From assembly GCF_902167145.1 (NCBI RefSeq), contig NC_050097.1, forward strand, positions 42,950,095 to 43,014,094: a stretch of 64,000 nucleotides of DNA, read 5' to 3'. The stretch's first letter is position 1. Every line of letters starts with the position of its first letter. The DNA is from Zea mays (lineage: Eukaryota > Streptophyta > Magnoliopsida > Poales > Poaceae). A model generated the notes under the pieces. It saw nothing but the letters and a program-made list of their open reading frames with translations. It did not search any database and was not told where the DNA came from. Both the position numbers and the translations under genes were made by a program. Shown here piece after piece: positions 1-9,613 of the stretch.

Positions 1-264
1 GATGTAGCAGGAATTTTCTTTCTAGGCAATTTAATATGAGTGGTATGCCTAGAGCTAGAAGCCTCATTTTTATACATAAAAGCATGGTGAGACACATTAT
101 GAGGTTTCCTAGCATGAATCTTCCTAATCTTATGTTCGAGATAGTTTGTAGGATATAAAATGTAACCCTCACTATCCTGAACCATGGGAGCCTTGCCCTT
201 TATAAAGTTAGACAATTTTTAGGGGCATTAAGCTTGACATTGGATTGGTTCCCATGTTGGAACC
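1..264 (-). pseudogene. gag: Element B gag, distal fragment
   Basis: On the minus strand this stretch matches the gag C-terminal region of C (17281-17520) and A (about 3830-4080), including the KLNAPKKLSNF-like and SHHAFMYK-like segments. It was joined to 9619 before element A inserted between them; the duplicated gaacc flanks the break at 260-264 and 9614-9618. Gag forms the particle that packages the retrotransposon RNA. This copy is broken and only partly in the window. Confidence 0.8.
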
Positions 265-454
265 TGAAAGGGAATTAGGCTTACACCTATTTCCTAATTG
301 ATTTTGGTGGTTGAATTGCCCAACACAAATAATTGGACTAACTAGTTTGCTCTATTCTATAAGTTCTACAGGTGCCAAAGGTTCACAATAAGCCAATAAA
401 AAGACCAATATTGGGTTCAAACAAAAGAGCAAAGGGACAACCGAAGGTACCCTG

Positions 455-965
455 GTCTGGCGCACCGGACTGTCCGGTGTGCCACCGGACAGTGTCCGGT
501 GCACCAGGGGACTCCAAGCTGAACTCTTCACCTTCGGGAAAACTCAGAGGCGCTTCGCTATAATTCACCGGATTGTCTGGTGCACCACCGGACAGTGTCC
601 GGTGCTCCAGAGGAGAGCGACTCTGAACTCGCCAGCTTCGGGAATCCGCTCCGCTAAAATTCACCGGACTGTCCGGTGAGTCACCGGACAGTGTCCGGTG
701 CACACTGGACTGTCCGGTGTGACAGCGGAGCAACGGCTATTTCGCGCGCAACGGTCGACTGCAACGCATTAAATGCGCGCCTGCGCGCGCAGAGGAGCAG
801 AGCACGCGCGGGTGGCACACCGGACAGCCTACAGGGCCTGTCCGGTGCACCACCGGACAGCCAGGCGGGCCCACAAGACAGAGCTGCAACGGTCGAACCC
901 CAACGGTCTGCTGACGTGGCTGGCGCACCGGACAGTGTCTGGTGGCGCACCGGACTGTCCGGTGC
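455..965. repeat. Cluster of CACCGGAC/GTCCGGTG palindromes in U3
   Basis: More than ten copies of the half-sites CACCGGAC and GTCCGGTG occur here, often paired as near-perfect palindromes with a core such as CCGGACTGTCCGG. The matching cluster in the 3' LTR spans about 8490-9000. Related palindromes occur in the LTRs of B (about 12850-13240) and C (about 54295-54660). CGG-containing palindromes in U3 are a described feature of Sirevirus LTRs; a cis-regulatory role is inference. Confidence 0.85.
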
Positions 966-1000
966 GCCATGCGACTGCAGCCTTTCAACGGCCACTTTGT

Positions 1001-1031
1001 GGTGGTTGGGGCTATAAATACCCCAACCACC
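1001..1031 (+). promoter_or_regulatory. TATA box inside a perfect 11-bp inverted repeat (5' LTR of A)
   Basis: Arms GGTGGTTGGGG (1001-1011) and CCCCAACCACC (1021-1031) enclose the 9-nt loop CTATAAATA. This is the expected core promoter of the element. The same arrangement occurs at 9035-9065 in the 3' LTR and, with changed arm sequence, in B and C. Confidence 0.8.
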
Positions 1032-1581
1032 CCACATTCAAGGCATCCAAGTTTTCCACCTTCCAACTACTTACAAGAGCTCTAGCATTCAATTCTAAGA
1101 CACACCAAAGAGATCAAATCCTCTCCCAATTCCACTCAAAGCTTTAGTGATTAGAGAGAGTGATTGTTGTGTTCATTTGTGCTCTTGCGCTTGGATTGCT
1201 TCTTCTTTCTCATTCTTTCTTGCGATCATCTCAATTGTAATCAAGGCAAGAGACACCAATTGTGTGGTGGTCCTTGCGGGGAAGTTTGGTTCCCGTGTGA
1301 TTGAGAAGAGAAGCTCACTCGGTCCGAGGGACCGTTTGAGAGAGGGAAAGGGTTGAAAGAGACCCGGTCTTTGTGACCACCTCAACGGGGAGTAGGTTTG
1401 AGAAAACCGAACCTCGGTAAAACAAATCCTTGTGTCTCACTTCTTTATTTGCTTGCGATTTGTTTTTACGCCCTCTCTCGGACTCGCATTATATTTCTAA
1501 CGCTAACCCGGCTTGTAGTTGTGATTAACTTTGTAAATTTCAGTTTCGCCCTATTCACCCCCCCTCTAGGCGACTTTCAAT

Positions 1582-1593
1582 TGGTATCAGAGC
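1582..1593 (+). other. Primer binding site of element A
   Basis: TGGTATCAGAGC begins two bases after the 5' LTR. It is complementary to the 3' end of plant initiator tRNA-Met, the usual primer of Copia elements. Confidence 0.9.
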
Positions 1594-1627
1594 CCGGTGC
1601 TTCATTAGAGCCTAACCGCTCGAAGTA

Positions 1628-4262
1628 ATGTCGAGAGATCACGCCAAGAGGGAAATGGAGACCGGCGACAAGCCCACTACAAGCCACGGGAAGGCTTCAT
1701 CGGAAGAGTCCCGCAACAAAGGGAAGGGGAAGGAGAAGAAACCCTCTTCCCACAAGTCGCATTGGAGTGGTGACAAAAAGAAGAAGATGAGGAAAGTGGT
1801 CTACTACGAGACCGACACTTCATCACCATCGACCTCCGGCTCCGACGCGCCGTCCGTTACTTCTAAGCGCCATGAGCGCAAGAAGTATAGTAAGATTGCC
1901 CTACGCTACCCACGTATTTCAAAGCATACTCCTTTACTCTCTGTTCCATTAGGCAAACCACCGGTTTTTGACGGTGAAGATTATAACATGTGGAGTGATA
2001 AAATGAGGCATCATCTAACCTCACTCCACACAAGCATTTGGAATGTTGTTGAGTTTGGTGTACAGGTACCATCCATAGGGGATGAAGACTACGACTCGGA
2101 CGAAGTGGCCCAAATCCACCACTTTAATTCCCAAGCCACCACTATAATCCTCGCCTCTCTAAGTCGAGAGGAGTATAATAAGGTGCAAGGGTTAAAGAGT
2201 GCGAAGGAAATTTGGGACGTACTCAAGACCGCGCACGAAGGAGACGAGGTGACAAAGATCACCAAGCGGGAGACGATCGAGGGGGAGCTCGGTCACTTCA
2301 TGCTTCACCAAGGGGAGGATCCACAAGCTATGGACAACCGCTTGAAGACCTTGGTGAACCAAGTGCGCAACCTCGGGAGCGAAAAATGGGATGACCATGA
2401 GATGGTCAAGGTTATTCTTAGATCCCTCATTTTTCTTAACCCTACGCAAGTTCAATTAATTCGAGGTGATCCTAGATACAAGCTAATGTCTCCCGAGGAG
2501 GTTATAGGAAAATTTGTAAGCTTTGAGCTAATGATTAAAGGCTCAAAGAAAATCATCGAGCAAGGGACCTCCTCAACGACCGAAGCACAACCGGTGGCAT
2601 TCAAGGCGACGGAGGAGAAGAAGGAGTCTACATCAAGTAGACAACCAATCGACGCCTCCGAGCTCGACAATGAGGAAATGGCGCTTATCATCAAAAGCTT
2701 CCACCAAATCCTCAAGCAAAGGAGGGGGAAAGATTACAAGCCCCGCACCAAGAAAGTGTGCTACAAATGTGGTAAGCCCGGTCACTTTATTGCCAAATGT
2801 CCTATTTCTAGTGACAGTGACAGGGGCGACGACAAGAAGGGGAGAAGAAAGGAGAAGAAGAGATATCACAAGAAGAAGGGCGGCGATGCCCATGTGTGCC
2901 GCGAGTGGGACTCTGACGAGAGCTCCACCGACTCCTCCTCCGGCGAGGACGCCGCAAACATCGCCATCACCAAGGGACTTCTCTTCCCCAACGTCGGCCA
3001 CAAGTGCCTCATGGCAAAGGATGGCAAAAAGAAGAAGGTTAAATCCAAATCCTCCACTAAATATGAGTCCTCTAGTGATGATAATGCTAGTGATGAGGAG
3101 GATAATTTGCGTACTCTTTTTGCTAACCTCAACATGCAACAAAAAGAAAAACTAAATGAACTAATTAGTGCCATCCATGAGAAGGATGAACTCTTGGACT
3201 CCCAAGAGGACTTCCTAATCAAGGAAAACAAAAAGCATGTTAAGGTTAAAAATGCTTATGCTCTCGAAGTTGAAAAATGTGAGAAATTAACTAGTGAGCT
3301 AAGCACATGCCATGATTTGATTGCCAACCTTAGAAATGAAAATGCTAGATTAATTGCTAAGGTTGATTCTAATGTTTGTGTTGATTCGATTTCCAATCTT
3401 AGAGATGATAATGCTAATTTGCTTGCTAAGATTGAAAAATTGAATGATTCTCTTGCTAGCCTTAGAAATGAAAATGAAAAATTAATTGCTAAGGCTAAGG
3501 ATTTAGATGTTTGCAATGTTACAATTTCCGATCTTAGAGATAACAATGATATTTTGCGTGCTAAGATTGTGGAACTTAATTCTTGCAAAACCTCTACATC
3601 TACCGTTGAGCATGTTTCTATTTGCACTAGATGTAGAGATGTTGATAGTGATGCTATTCATGATCATATGGTCTTAATTAAACAACAAAATGATCATATA
3701 GCAAAATTAGATGCTAAAATTGCCGAGCATGACTTAGAAAATGGAAAATTTAAATTTGCTAGAAGCATGCTCTATAATGGGAGACGCCCAGGCATCAAGG
3801 ATGGCATTGGCTTCCAAAAGGGGGGACAATGTCAAACTTAATGCCCCTCCTAAAAGATTGTCAAATTTTGTTAAGGGCAAGGCTCCCATGCCTCAGGACA
3901 ACGAGGGTTACATTTTGTACCCTGCCGGTTATCCCGAGAGCAAAATTAGGAGAATTCATTCTAGGAAGTCTCACTCTAGCCCCAATCATGCTTTCATGTA
4001 TAAGGGTGAGACATCTAGCTCTAGGCAACCAACCCGTGCTAAGTTGCCTAAGAAGAAAACTCCTACTGCATCAAATGATCATAGCATTTCTTTTAAAACT
4101 TTTGATGCTTCTTATGTGCTAACCAACAAATCAGGCAAGGTAGTTGCCAAGTATATTGGGGGCAAACACAAGAGCTCCAAAACTTGTGTTTGGGTACCCA
4201 AAGTTCTTGTTTCTAATGCTAAAGGACCCAAAACTGTTTGGGTACCTAAAGTCAAGAACTAA
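1628..4262 (+). pseudogene. gag: Element A gag, frameshifted
   Basis: The start ATG lies 34 nt after the PBS. In order, the product has a basic N-terminus, a DUF4219-like segment (FDGEDYNMWSDKM, about residue 115), a UBN2-type gag domain (about 165-305), a CCHC zinc knuckle CYKCGKPGHFIAKC (about residue 378), Lys/Arg- and Asp/Glu/Ser-rich stretches, and a long coiled coil with repeated LRNEN/LRDDN units. The first frame stops at 3841. A run of six G at 3820-3825, one more than the related frame needs, shifts the reading; the rest continues in the next frame to TAA at 4260-4262. Gag assembles the virus-like particle and binds RNA through the knuckle. Confidence 0.9.
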
Positions 4263-4275
4263 AATTGTTTTGTAG

Positions 4276-7200
4276 GTTTATGCATCCGGGGGCTCAAGTC
4301 GGATCATCGATAGTGGGTGCACAAACCACATGACAGGGGAGAAAAGGATGTTCTCCTTCTATGAGAAAAACCAAGATCCCCAACGAGCTATCACATTCGG
4401 GGATGGAAACCAAGGTTTGGTCAAAGGTTTGGGTAAAATAGCTATATCTCCTGACCATTCTATTTCCAATGTTTTTCTTGTAGATTCTTTAGATTACAAT
4501 TTGCTTTCCGTTTCCCAATTATGTCAAATGGGCTACAACTGTCTATTTACTGATGTAGGTGTCACTGTCTTTAGAAGGAGTGATGATTCAATAGCATTTA
4601 AGGGAGTGTTAGAGGGTCAGCTATACTTGGTAGATTTTGATAGAGCTGAACTCGACACTTGCTTAATAGCTAAGACTAACATGGGTTGGCTCTGGCACCG
4701 CCGACTAGCCCATGTTGGGATGAAGAATCTTCATAAACTTCTAAAGGGAGAGCACATTTTAGGATTAACAAATGTTCATTTTGAGAAAGACATGATCTGT
4801 AGCGCATGCCAAGCTGGGAAGCAAGTTGGTGTTCATCATCCACACAAGAACATCATGACGACTGACAGGCCACTGGAGCTCCTACACATGGATTTATTCG
4901 GCCCGATTGCTTATATAAGAATCGGCGGGAGTAAGTACTGTCTAGTTATTGTGGATGATTATTCTCGCTTCACTTGGGTATTCTTTTTGCAGGAAAAATC
5001 TCAAACCCAAGAGATCTTAAAGGGATTCTTGAGACGGGCTCAAAATGAGTTCGGCTTAAGGATCAAGAAAATTAGAAGCGACAACGGGACGGAGTTCAAG
5101 AATTCACAAATTGAAGGCTTCCTTGAGGAGGAGGGCATCAAACATGAGTTCTCCTCTCCCTACGCGCCACAACAAAATGGTGTAGTGGAGAGAAAGAATA
5201 GAACTCTATTAGACATGGCAAGAACCATGCTTGATGAGTATAAGACGTCGGATCGGTTTTGGGCCGAGGCGGTCAATACCGCCTGCTACACCATCAACCG
5301 GTTGTATCTACACCGAATCCTCAAGAAGACATCATACGAACTCCTAACCGGTAAAAAGCCCAACATTTCATATTTTAGAGTCTTTGGTAGCAAATGCTTT
5401 ATTCTTGTTAAAAGAGGTAGAAAATCTAAATTTGCTCCTAAGACAGTAGAAGGCTTTTTACTAGGATATGATTCAAACACAAGGGCATATAGAGTCTTTA
5501 ACAAGTCCTCAGGAGTAGTTGAAGTTTCTTGTGACATTGTGTTTGATGAAACTAATGGCTCTCAAGTAGAGCAAGTTGATCTTGATGAGATAGGTGATGA
5601 AGAGGCTCCGTGCATCGCGCTAAGGAACATGTCCATTGGGGATGTGTGTCCTAAGGAATCCGAAGAGCCACCACATGCACAAGATCAACCATCCTCCTCC
5701 ATGCAAGTATCTCCACCATCTCAAAATGAGGATGAGGCCCAAGTTGATGAAGGAGAAAATCAAAATGATGAGCCACCTCAAAATGACGGCAGTGATTAAG
5801 GGGGAGATACAAATGATCAAGACAAGGAGGATGAAGAACCAAGGCCGCCACACCCAAGAGTCCACCAAGCAATCCAACGAGATCACCCCGTCGACACCAT
5901 CCTCGGCGACATTCATAAGAGGGTAACCACTAGATCTCGTGTTGCACATTTTTGTGAGCATTACTCTTTTGTTTCCTCTATCGAGCCACACAGGGTAGAT
6001 GAAGCACTCCAAGATTCGGATTGGGTGATGGCGATGCAAGAGGAGCTCAACAACTTCACTAGGAACGAGGTATGGCATTTAGTTCCACGTCTTAACCAAA
6101 ATGTTGTAGGAACCAAGTGGGTCTTCCGCAACAAACAAGATGAGCATGGTGTGGTGACAAGGAACAAAGCCCGACTCGTGGCCAAGGGGTATTCACAAGT
6201 CGAAGGTTTGGATTTTGGTGAAACCTATGCACCCGTAGCTAGGCTTGAGTCAATTCGTATATTATTAGCCTATGCTACTTACCATGGCTTCAAGCTTTAT
6301 CAAATGGACGTGAAGAGTGCCTTCCTCAATGGACCAATCAAGGAAGAGGTCTATGTTGAGCAACCTCCTGGCTTTGAAGATAGTGAGTATCCTAATCATG
6401 TCTATAAGCTCTCTAAGGCGCTTTATGGGCTCAAGCAAGCCCCAAGACATGGTATGAATGCCTAAGAGATTTCCTTATTGCTAATGGCTTCAAAGTCGGC
6501 AAGGCCGATCCTACTCTATTCACTAAAACTCTTGACAATGATTTGTTTGTATGCCAAATTTATATTGATGATATTATATTTGGGTCTACTAACGAATCTA
6601 CATGTGAGGAATTTAGTAGGATCATGACGCAAAAATTCGAGATGTCAATGATGGGGGAGTTGAAGTATTTCTTAGGATTTCAAGTGAAGCAACTCCAAGA
6701 GGGCACATTCATTAGCCAAACGAAGTATACTCAAGACATTCTAAACAAGTTTGGAATGAAGGATGCCAAGCCCATCAAGACTCCCATGGGAACCAATGGG
6801 CATCTCGACCTCGACACGGAAGGTAAATCCGTCAATCAAAAGGTATACCGGTCGATGATAGGTTCATTACTCTATTTATGTGCATCTCGACTGGACATTA
6901 TGCTTTCTGTATGCATGTGTGCAAGATTCCAAGCCGACCCTAAGGAATCTCACCTTACGGTCGTAAAACGAATCTTGAGATATTTGGCGTATACTCCTAA
7001 GTTTGGGCTTTGGTACCCTCGGGGATCCACATTTGATTTAATTGGTTATTCCGATGCCGATTGGGTAGGGTGCAAAATAAATAGAAAGAGCACATCGGGG
7101 ACTTGCCAGTTCTTGGGAAGGTCCTTGGTGTCTTGGACTTCAAAGAAGCAAAATTCTGTGGCTCTCTCGACCGCCGAAGCCGAGTATATTGCCGCAGGCC

Positions 7201-7514
7201 ATTGTTGCGCGCAATTGCTTTGGATGAGGCAAACCCTTAGGGACTATGGTTACAAATTAACCAAAGTTCCTCTTCTATGTGATAATGAGAGTGCAACCCG
7301 CATGGCGGATAATCCCGTTGAGCATAGCCGCACTAAACACATAGCCATTCGGTATCATTTTCTAAGGGATCTCCAACAAAAGGGGGATATCGAGATTGCA
7401 TATATTAACACTAAAGATCAATTAGCTGATATCTTTACCAAGCCACTAGATGAACAATCTTTTGCCAAACTTAGGCATGAGCTAAATATTCTTGATTCTA
7501 GGTATTTCTTTTGA
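4276..7514 (+). pseudogene. pol: Element A pol (protease, integrase, RT, RNase H), two lesions
   Basis: The pol frame opens after TAG at 4273-4275. Domains in order are aspartic protease (IIDSGCTNHM, Asp codon at 4309), integrase HHCC (HRRLAHVGMK to CSACQAGK), the DDE catalytic core (HMDLFGP, RSDNGTEF, GVVERKNR), reverse transcriptase (KWVFRNKQ onward, catalytic YIDDIIFGS near 6560) and RNase H (YSDADWVG, then TKPLDEQSFAKLRHEL). An in-frame TAA at 5797-5799 interrupts the linker before RT. A one-base loss near 6450 (KQAPRAWYEC in C reads [10 protein letters not shown] here) shifts the frame, and reading resumes to TGA at 7512. The order is diagnostic of Ty1/Copia. Confidence 0.93.
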
Positions 7515-8298
7515 TGTCTTGCACACATAGCTCATAAATATACCTTTGATCATGTCTCTTTTATATATGCTATGACTAATGTGTTTTCAAGTGTATTTCA
7601 AACCAAGTCATAGGTATATTGAAAGGGAATTGGAGTCTTCGGCGAAAACAAAGGCTTCAACTCCACTCCATAACTCATCCTTCGCCGTCGCTCTGAGCAT
7701 CTCTCCGTCTTTTGGTATAATCTTCACTCATATTATTTGCCAAAGGGGGAGAAAGTAGTTCATGAAAGGGCTTATATTACACTCAAACATCCGTTTTTGG
7801 CGATTCATGCCAAAGGGGGAGAGTATTAAGCCCAAAGCAAAAGGACCGCACCACCACCAAATTTTAAAACTAATTTTTTTAAAAAAATTATGATTTTCAA
7901 AATTGGTATTGGTATCTCATTGTGTTCAAAAAGGGGAGAAAGTAGCACCTTCAAAAATTGATATCTTAAAACCCTCTTGAACACTAAGAGGAGGATTTCA
8001 TTAAGGAGGAGTTTTGTTTAGTCAAAGGAAAAGCATTTGAAACAAGGGGAGAAAATTTCAAAACTTGAAAATGCTTCGCAAAATCTTATTCATTTACCTT
8101 TGACTATTTTGCAAAAGGACTTTGAAAGCGTGGTCCAAAATGTTAAAAATAAAGAAACAATCCATGCATATCTAGTAAGTAATATTTATTGGCTCAATTC
8201 TAAGTAACCTTTGCACTTACATATGCAAACTAGTTCAATTATGCACTTCTATACTTGCTTTGGTTTGTGTTGGCATCAATCACCAAAAAGGGGGAGAT
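7515..8298 (+). other. Element A 3' untranslated region with repeated polypurine tracts
   Basis: There is no credible ORF. Purine-rich tracts of the AAAGGGGGAGA type occur at about 7741, 7811, 7928, 8041 and finally 8286-8298 directly before the 3' LTR. The last is the expected plus-strand primer. Multiple tracts are typical of Sireviruses. Confidence 0.85.
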
Positions 8299-9613
8299 TG
8301 AAAGGGAATTAGGCTTACACCTATTTCCTAATTGATTTTGGTGGTTGAATTGCCCAACACAAATAATTGGACTAACTAGTTTGCTCTAGTCTATAAGTTC
8401 TACAGGTGCCAAAGGTTCACAATAATCCAATAAAAAGACCAAGATTGGGTTCAAACAAAAGAGCAAAGGGACAACCGAAGGTACCTTGGTCTGGCGCACC
8501 GGACTGTCCGGTGTGCCACCGGACAGTGTCCGGTGCACCAGGGGACTCCAAGTTGAACTCTTCACCTTCGGGAAAACTCAGAGGCGCTTCGCTATAATTC
8601 ACCGGACTGTCCGGTGCACCACCGGACAGTGTCCGGTGCTCCAGAGGAGAGCGACTCTGAACTCGCCAGCTTCGGGAATCCGCTCCGCTAAAATTCACCG
8701 GACTGTCCGGTGAGTCACCGGACAGTGTCCGGTGAGTCACCGGACAGTGTCCGGTGCACACCGGACTGTCCGGTGTGACAGCGGAGCAACGGCTACTTCG
8801 CGCGCAACGGTCGACTGCAACGCATTAAATGCGCGCCTGCGCGCGCAGAGGAGCAGAGCACGCGCGGGTGGCACACCGGACAGCCTACAGGGCCTGTCCG
8901 GTGCACCACCGGACAGCCAGGCGGGCCCACAAGACAGAGCTGCAACGGTCGAACCCCAACGGTCTGCTGACGTGGCTGGCGCACCGGACTGTCCGGTGCG
9001 CCATGCGACTGCAGCCTTCCAACGGCCACTTTGTGGTGGTTGGGGCTATAAATACCCCAACCACCCCACATTCAAGGCATCCAAGTTTTCCACCTTCCAA
9101 CTACTTACAAGAGCTCTAGCATTCAATTCTAAGACACACCAAAGAGATCAAATCCTCTCCCAATTCCACTCAAAGCTTTAGTGATTAGAGAGAGTGATTG
9201 TTGTGTTCATTTGAGCTCTTGCGCTTGGATTGCTTCTTCTTTCTCATTCTTTCTTGCGATCATCTCAATTGTAATCAAGGCAAGAGACACCAATTGTGTG
9301 GTGGTCCTTGCGGGGAAGTTTGGTTCCCGTGTGATTGAGAAGAGAAGCTCACTCGGTCCGAGGGACCGTTTGAGAGAGGGAAAGGGTTGAAAGAGACCCG
9401 GTCTTTGTGACCACCTCAATGGGGAGTAGGTTTGAGAGAACCGAACCTCGGTAAAACAAATCCTTGTGTCTCACTTCTTTATTCGCTTGCGATTTGCTTT
9501 TACACCCTCTCTCGGACTCGCATTATATTTCTAACGCTAACCCGGCTTGTAGTTGTGATTAACTTTGTAAATTTCAGTTTCGCCCTATTCACCCCCCCTC
9601 TAGGCGACTTTCA
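8299..9613 (+). repeat. Element A 3' LTR
   Basis: This is the partner of 265-1579, with the same ends and length. TATAAATA lies at 9047-9054 in the loop of the 9035-9065 inverted repeat. It carries an extra GTCACCGGACAGTGTCCGG-type unit near 8715-8745 and lacks one unit present in the 5' LTR. Confidence 0.95.

Larger units (their letters stand above)
265..1579 (+). repeat. Element A 5' LTR
   Basis: The LTR has TG...CA ends. The U3 part holds the palindrome cluster (455-965) and the TATA box lies at 1013-1020. The R/U5 part runs from there to the PBS. Against the 3' LTR it carries a 22-bp extra unit near 928-960 and lacks a 22-bp unit near 695-705, so both LTRs are still 1315 bp. Open frames inside it are repeats of the palindromic unit and are not genes. 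Confidence 0.95.
265..9613 (+). mobile_element. Element A: complete Sirevirus-type Ty1/Copia retrotransposon
   Basis: Two LTRs of exactly 1315 bp (265-1579 and 8299-9613) begin TGAAAGGGAATT and end GACTTTCA. They flank a PBS (1582), gag, pol in the Copia order protease-integrase-RT-RNase H, and a polypurine tract ending at 8298. The 5-bp duplication gaacc lies at 260-264 and 9614-9618. Repeated purine tracts before the 3' LTR, CGG palindromes in the LTR and a long coiled-coil gag are Sirevirus hallmarks. About 15-20 LTR differences are visible by eye, so insertion is fairly recent. Gag and pol are both broken, so this copy is not autonomous. Confidence 0.95.

Noticed and set aside
455..965. 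Regularly spaced CACCGGAC repeats that could look like a CRISPR-type array
   Set aside because: The spacing is irregular, the units are palindromic and merge, and the block lies inside a plant LTR; the same block is in the partner LTR.
1147..1385. Open frames on both strands in the R/U5 part of A's LTR, repeated at 9181-9419
   Set aside because: They appear only because the LTR is duplicated. They have no ATG in good context and no counterpart frame in B or C LTRs.
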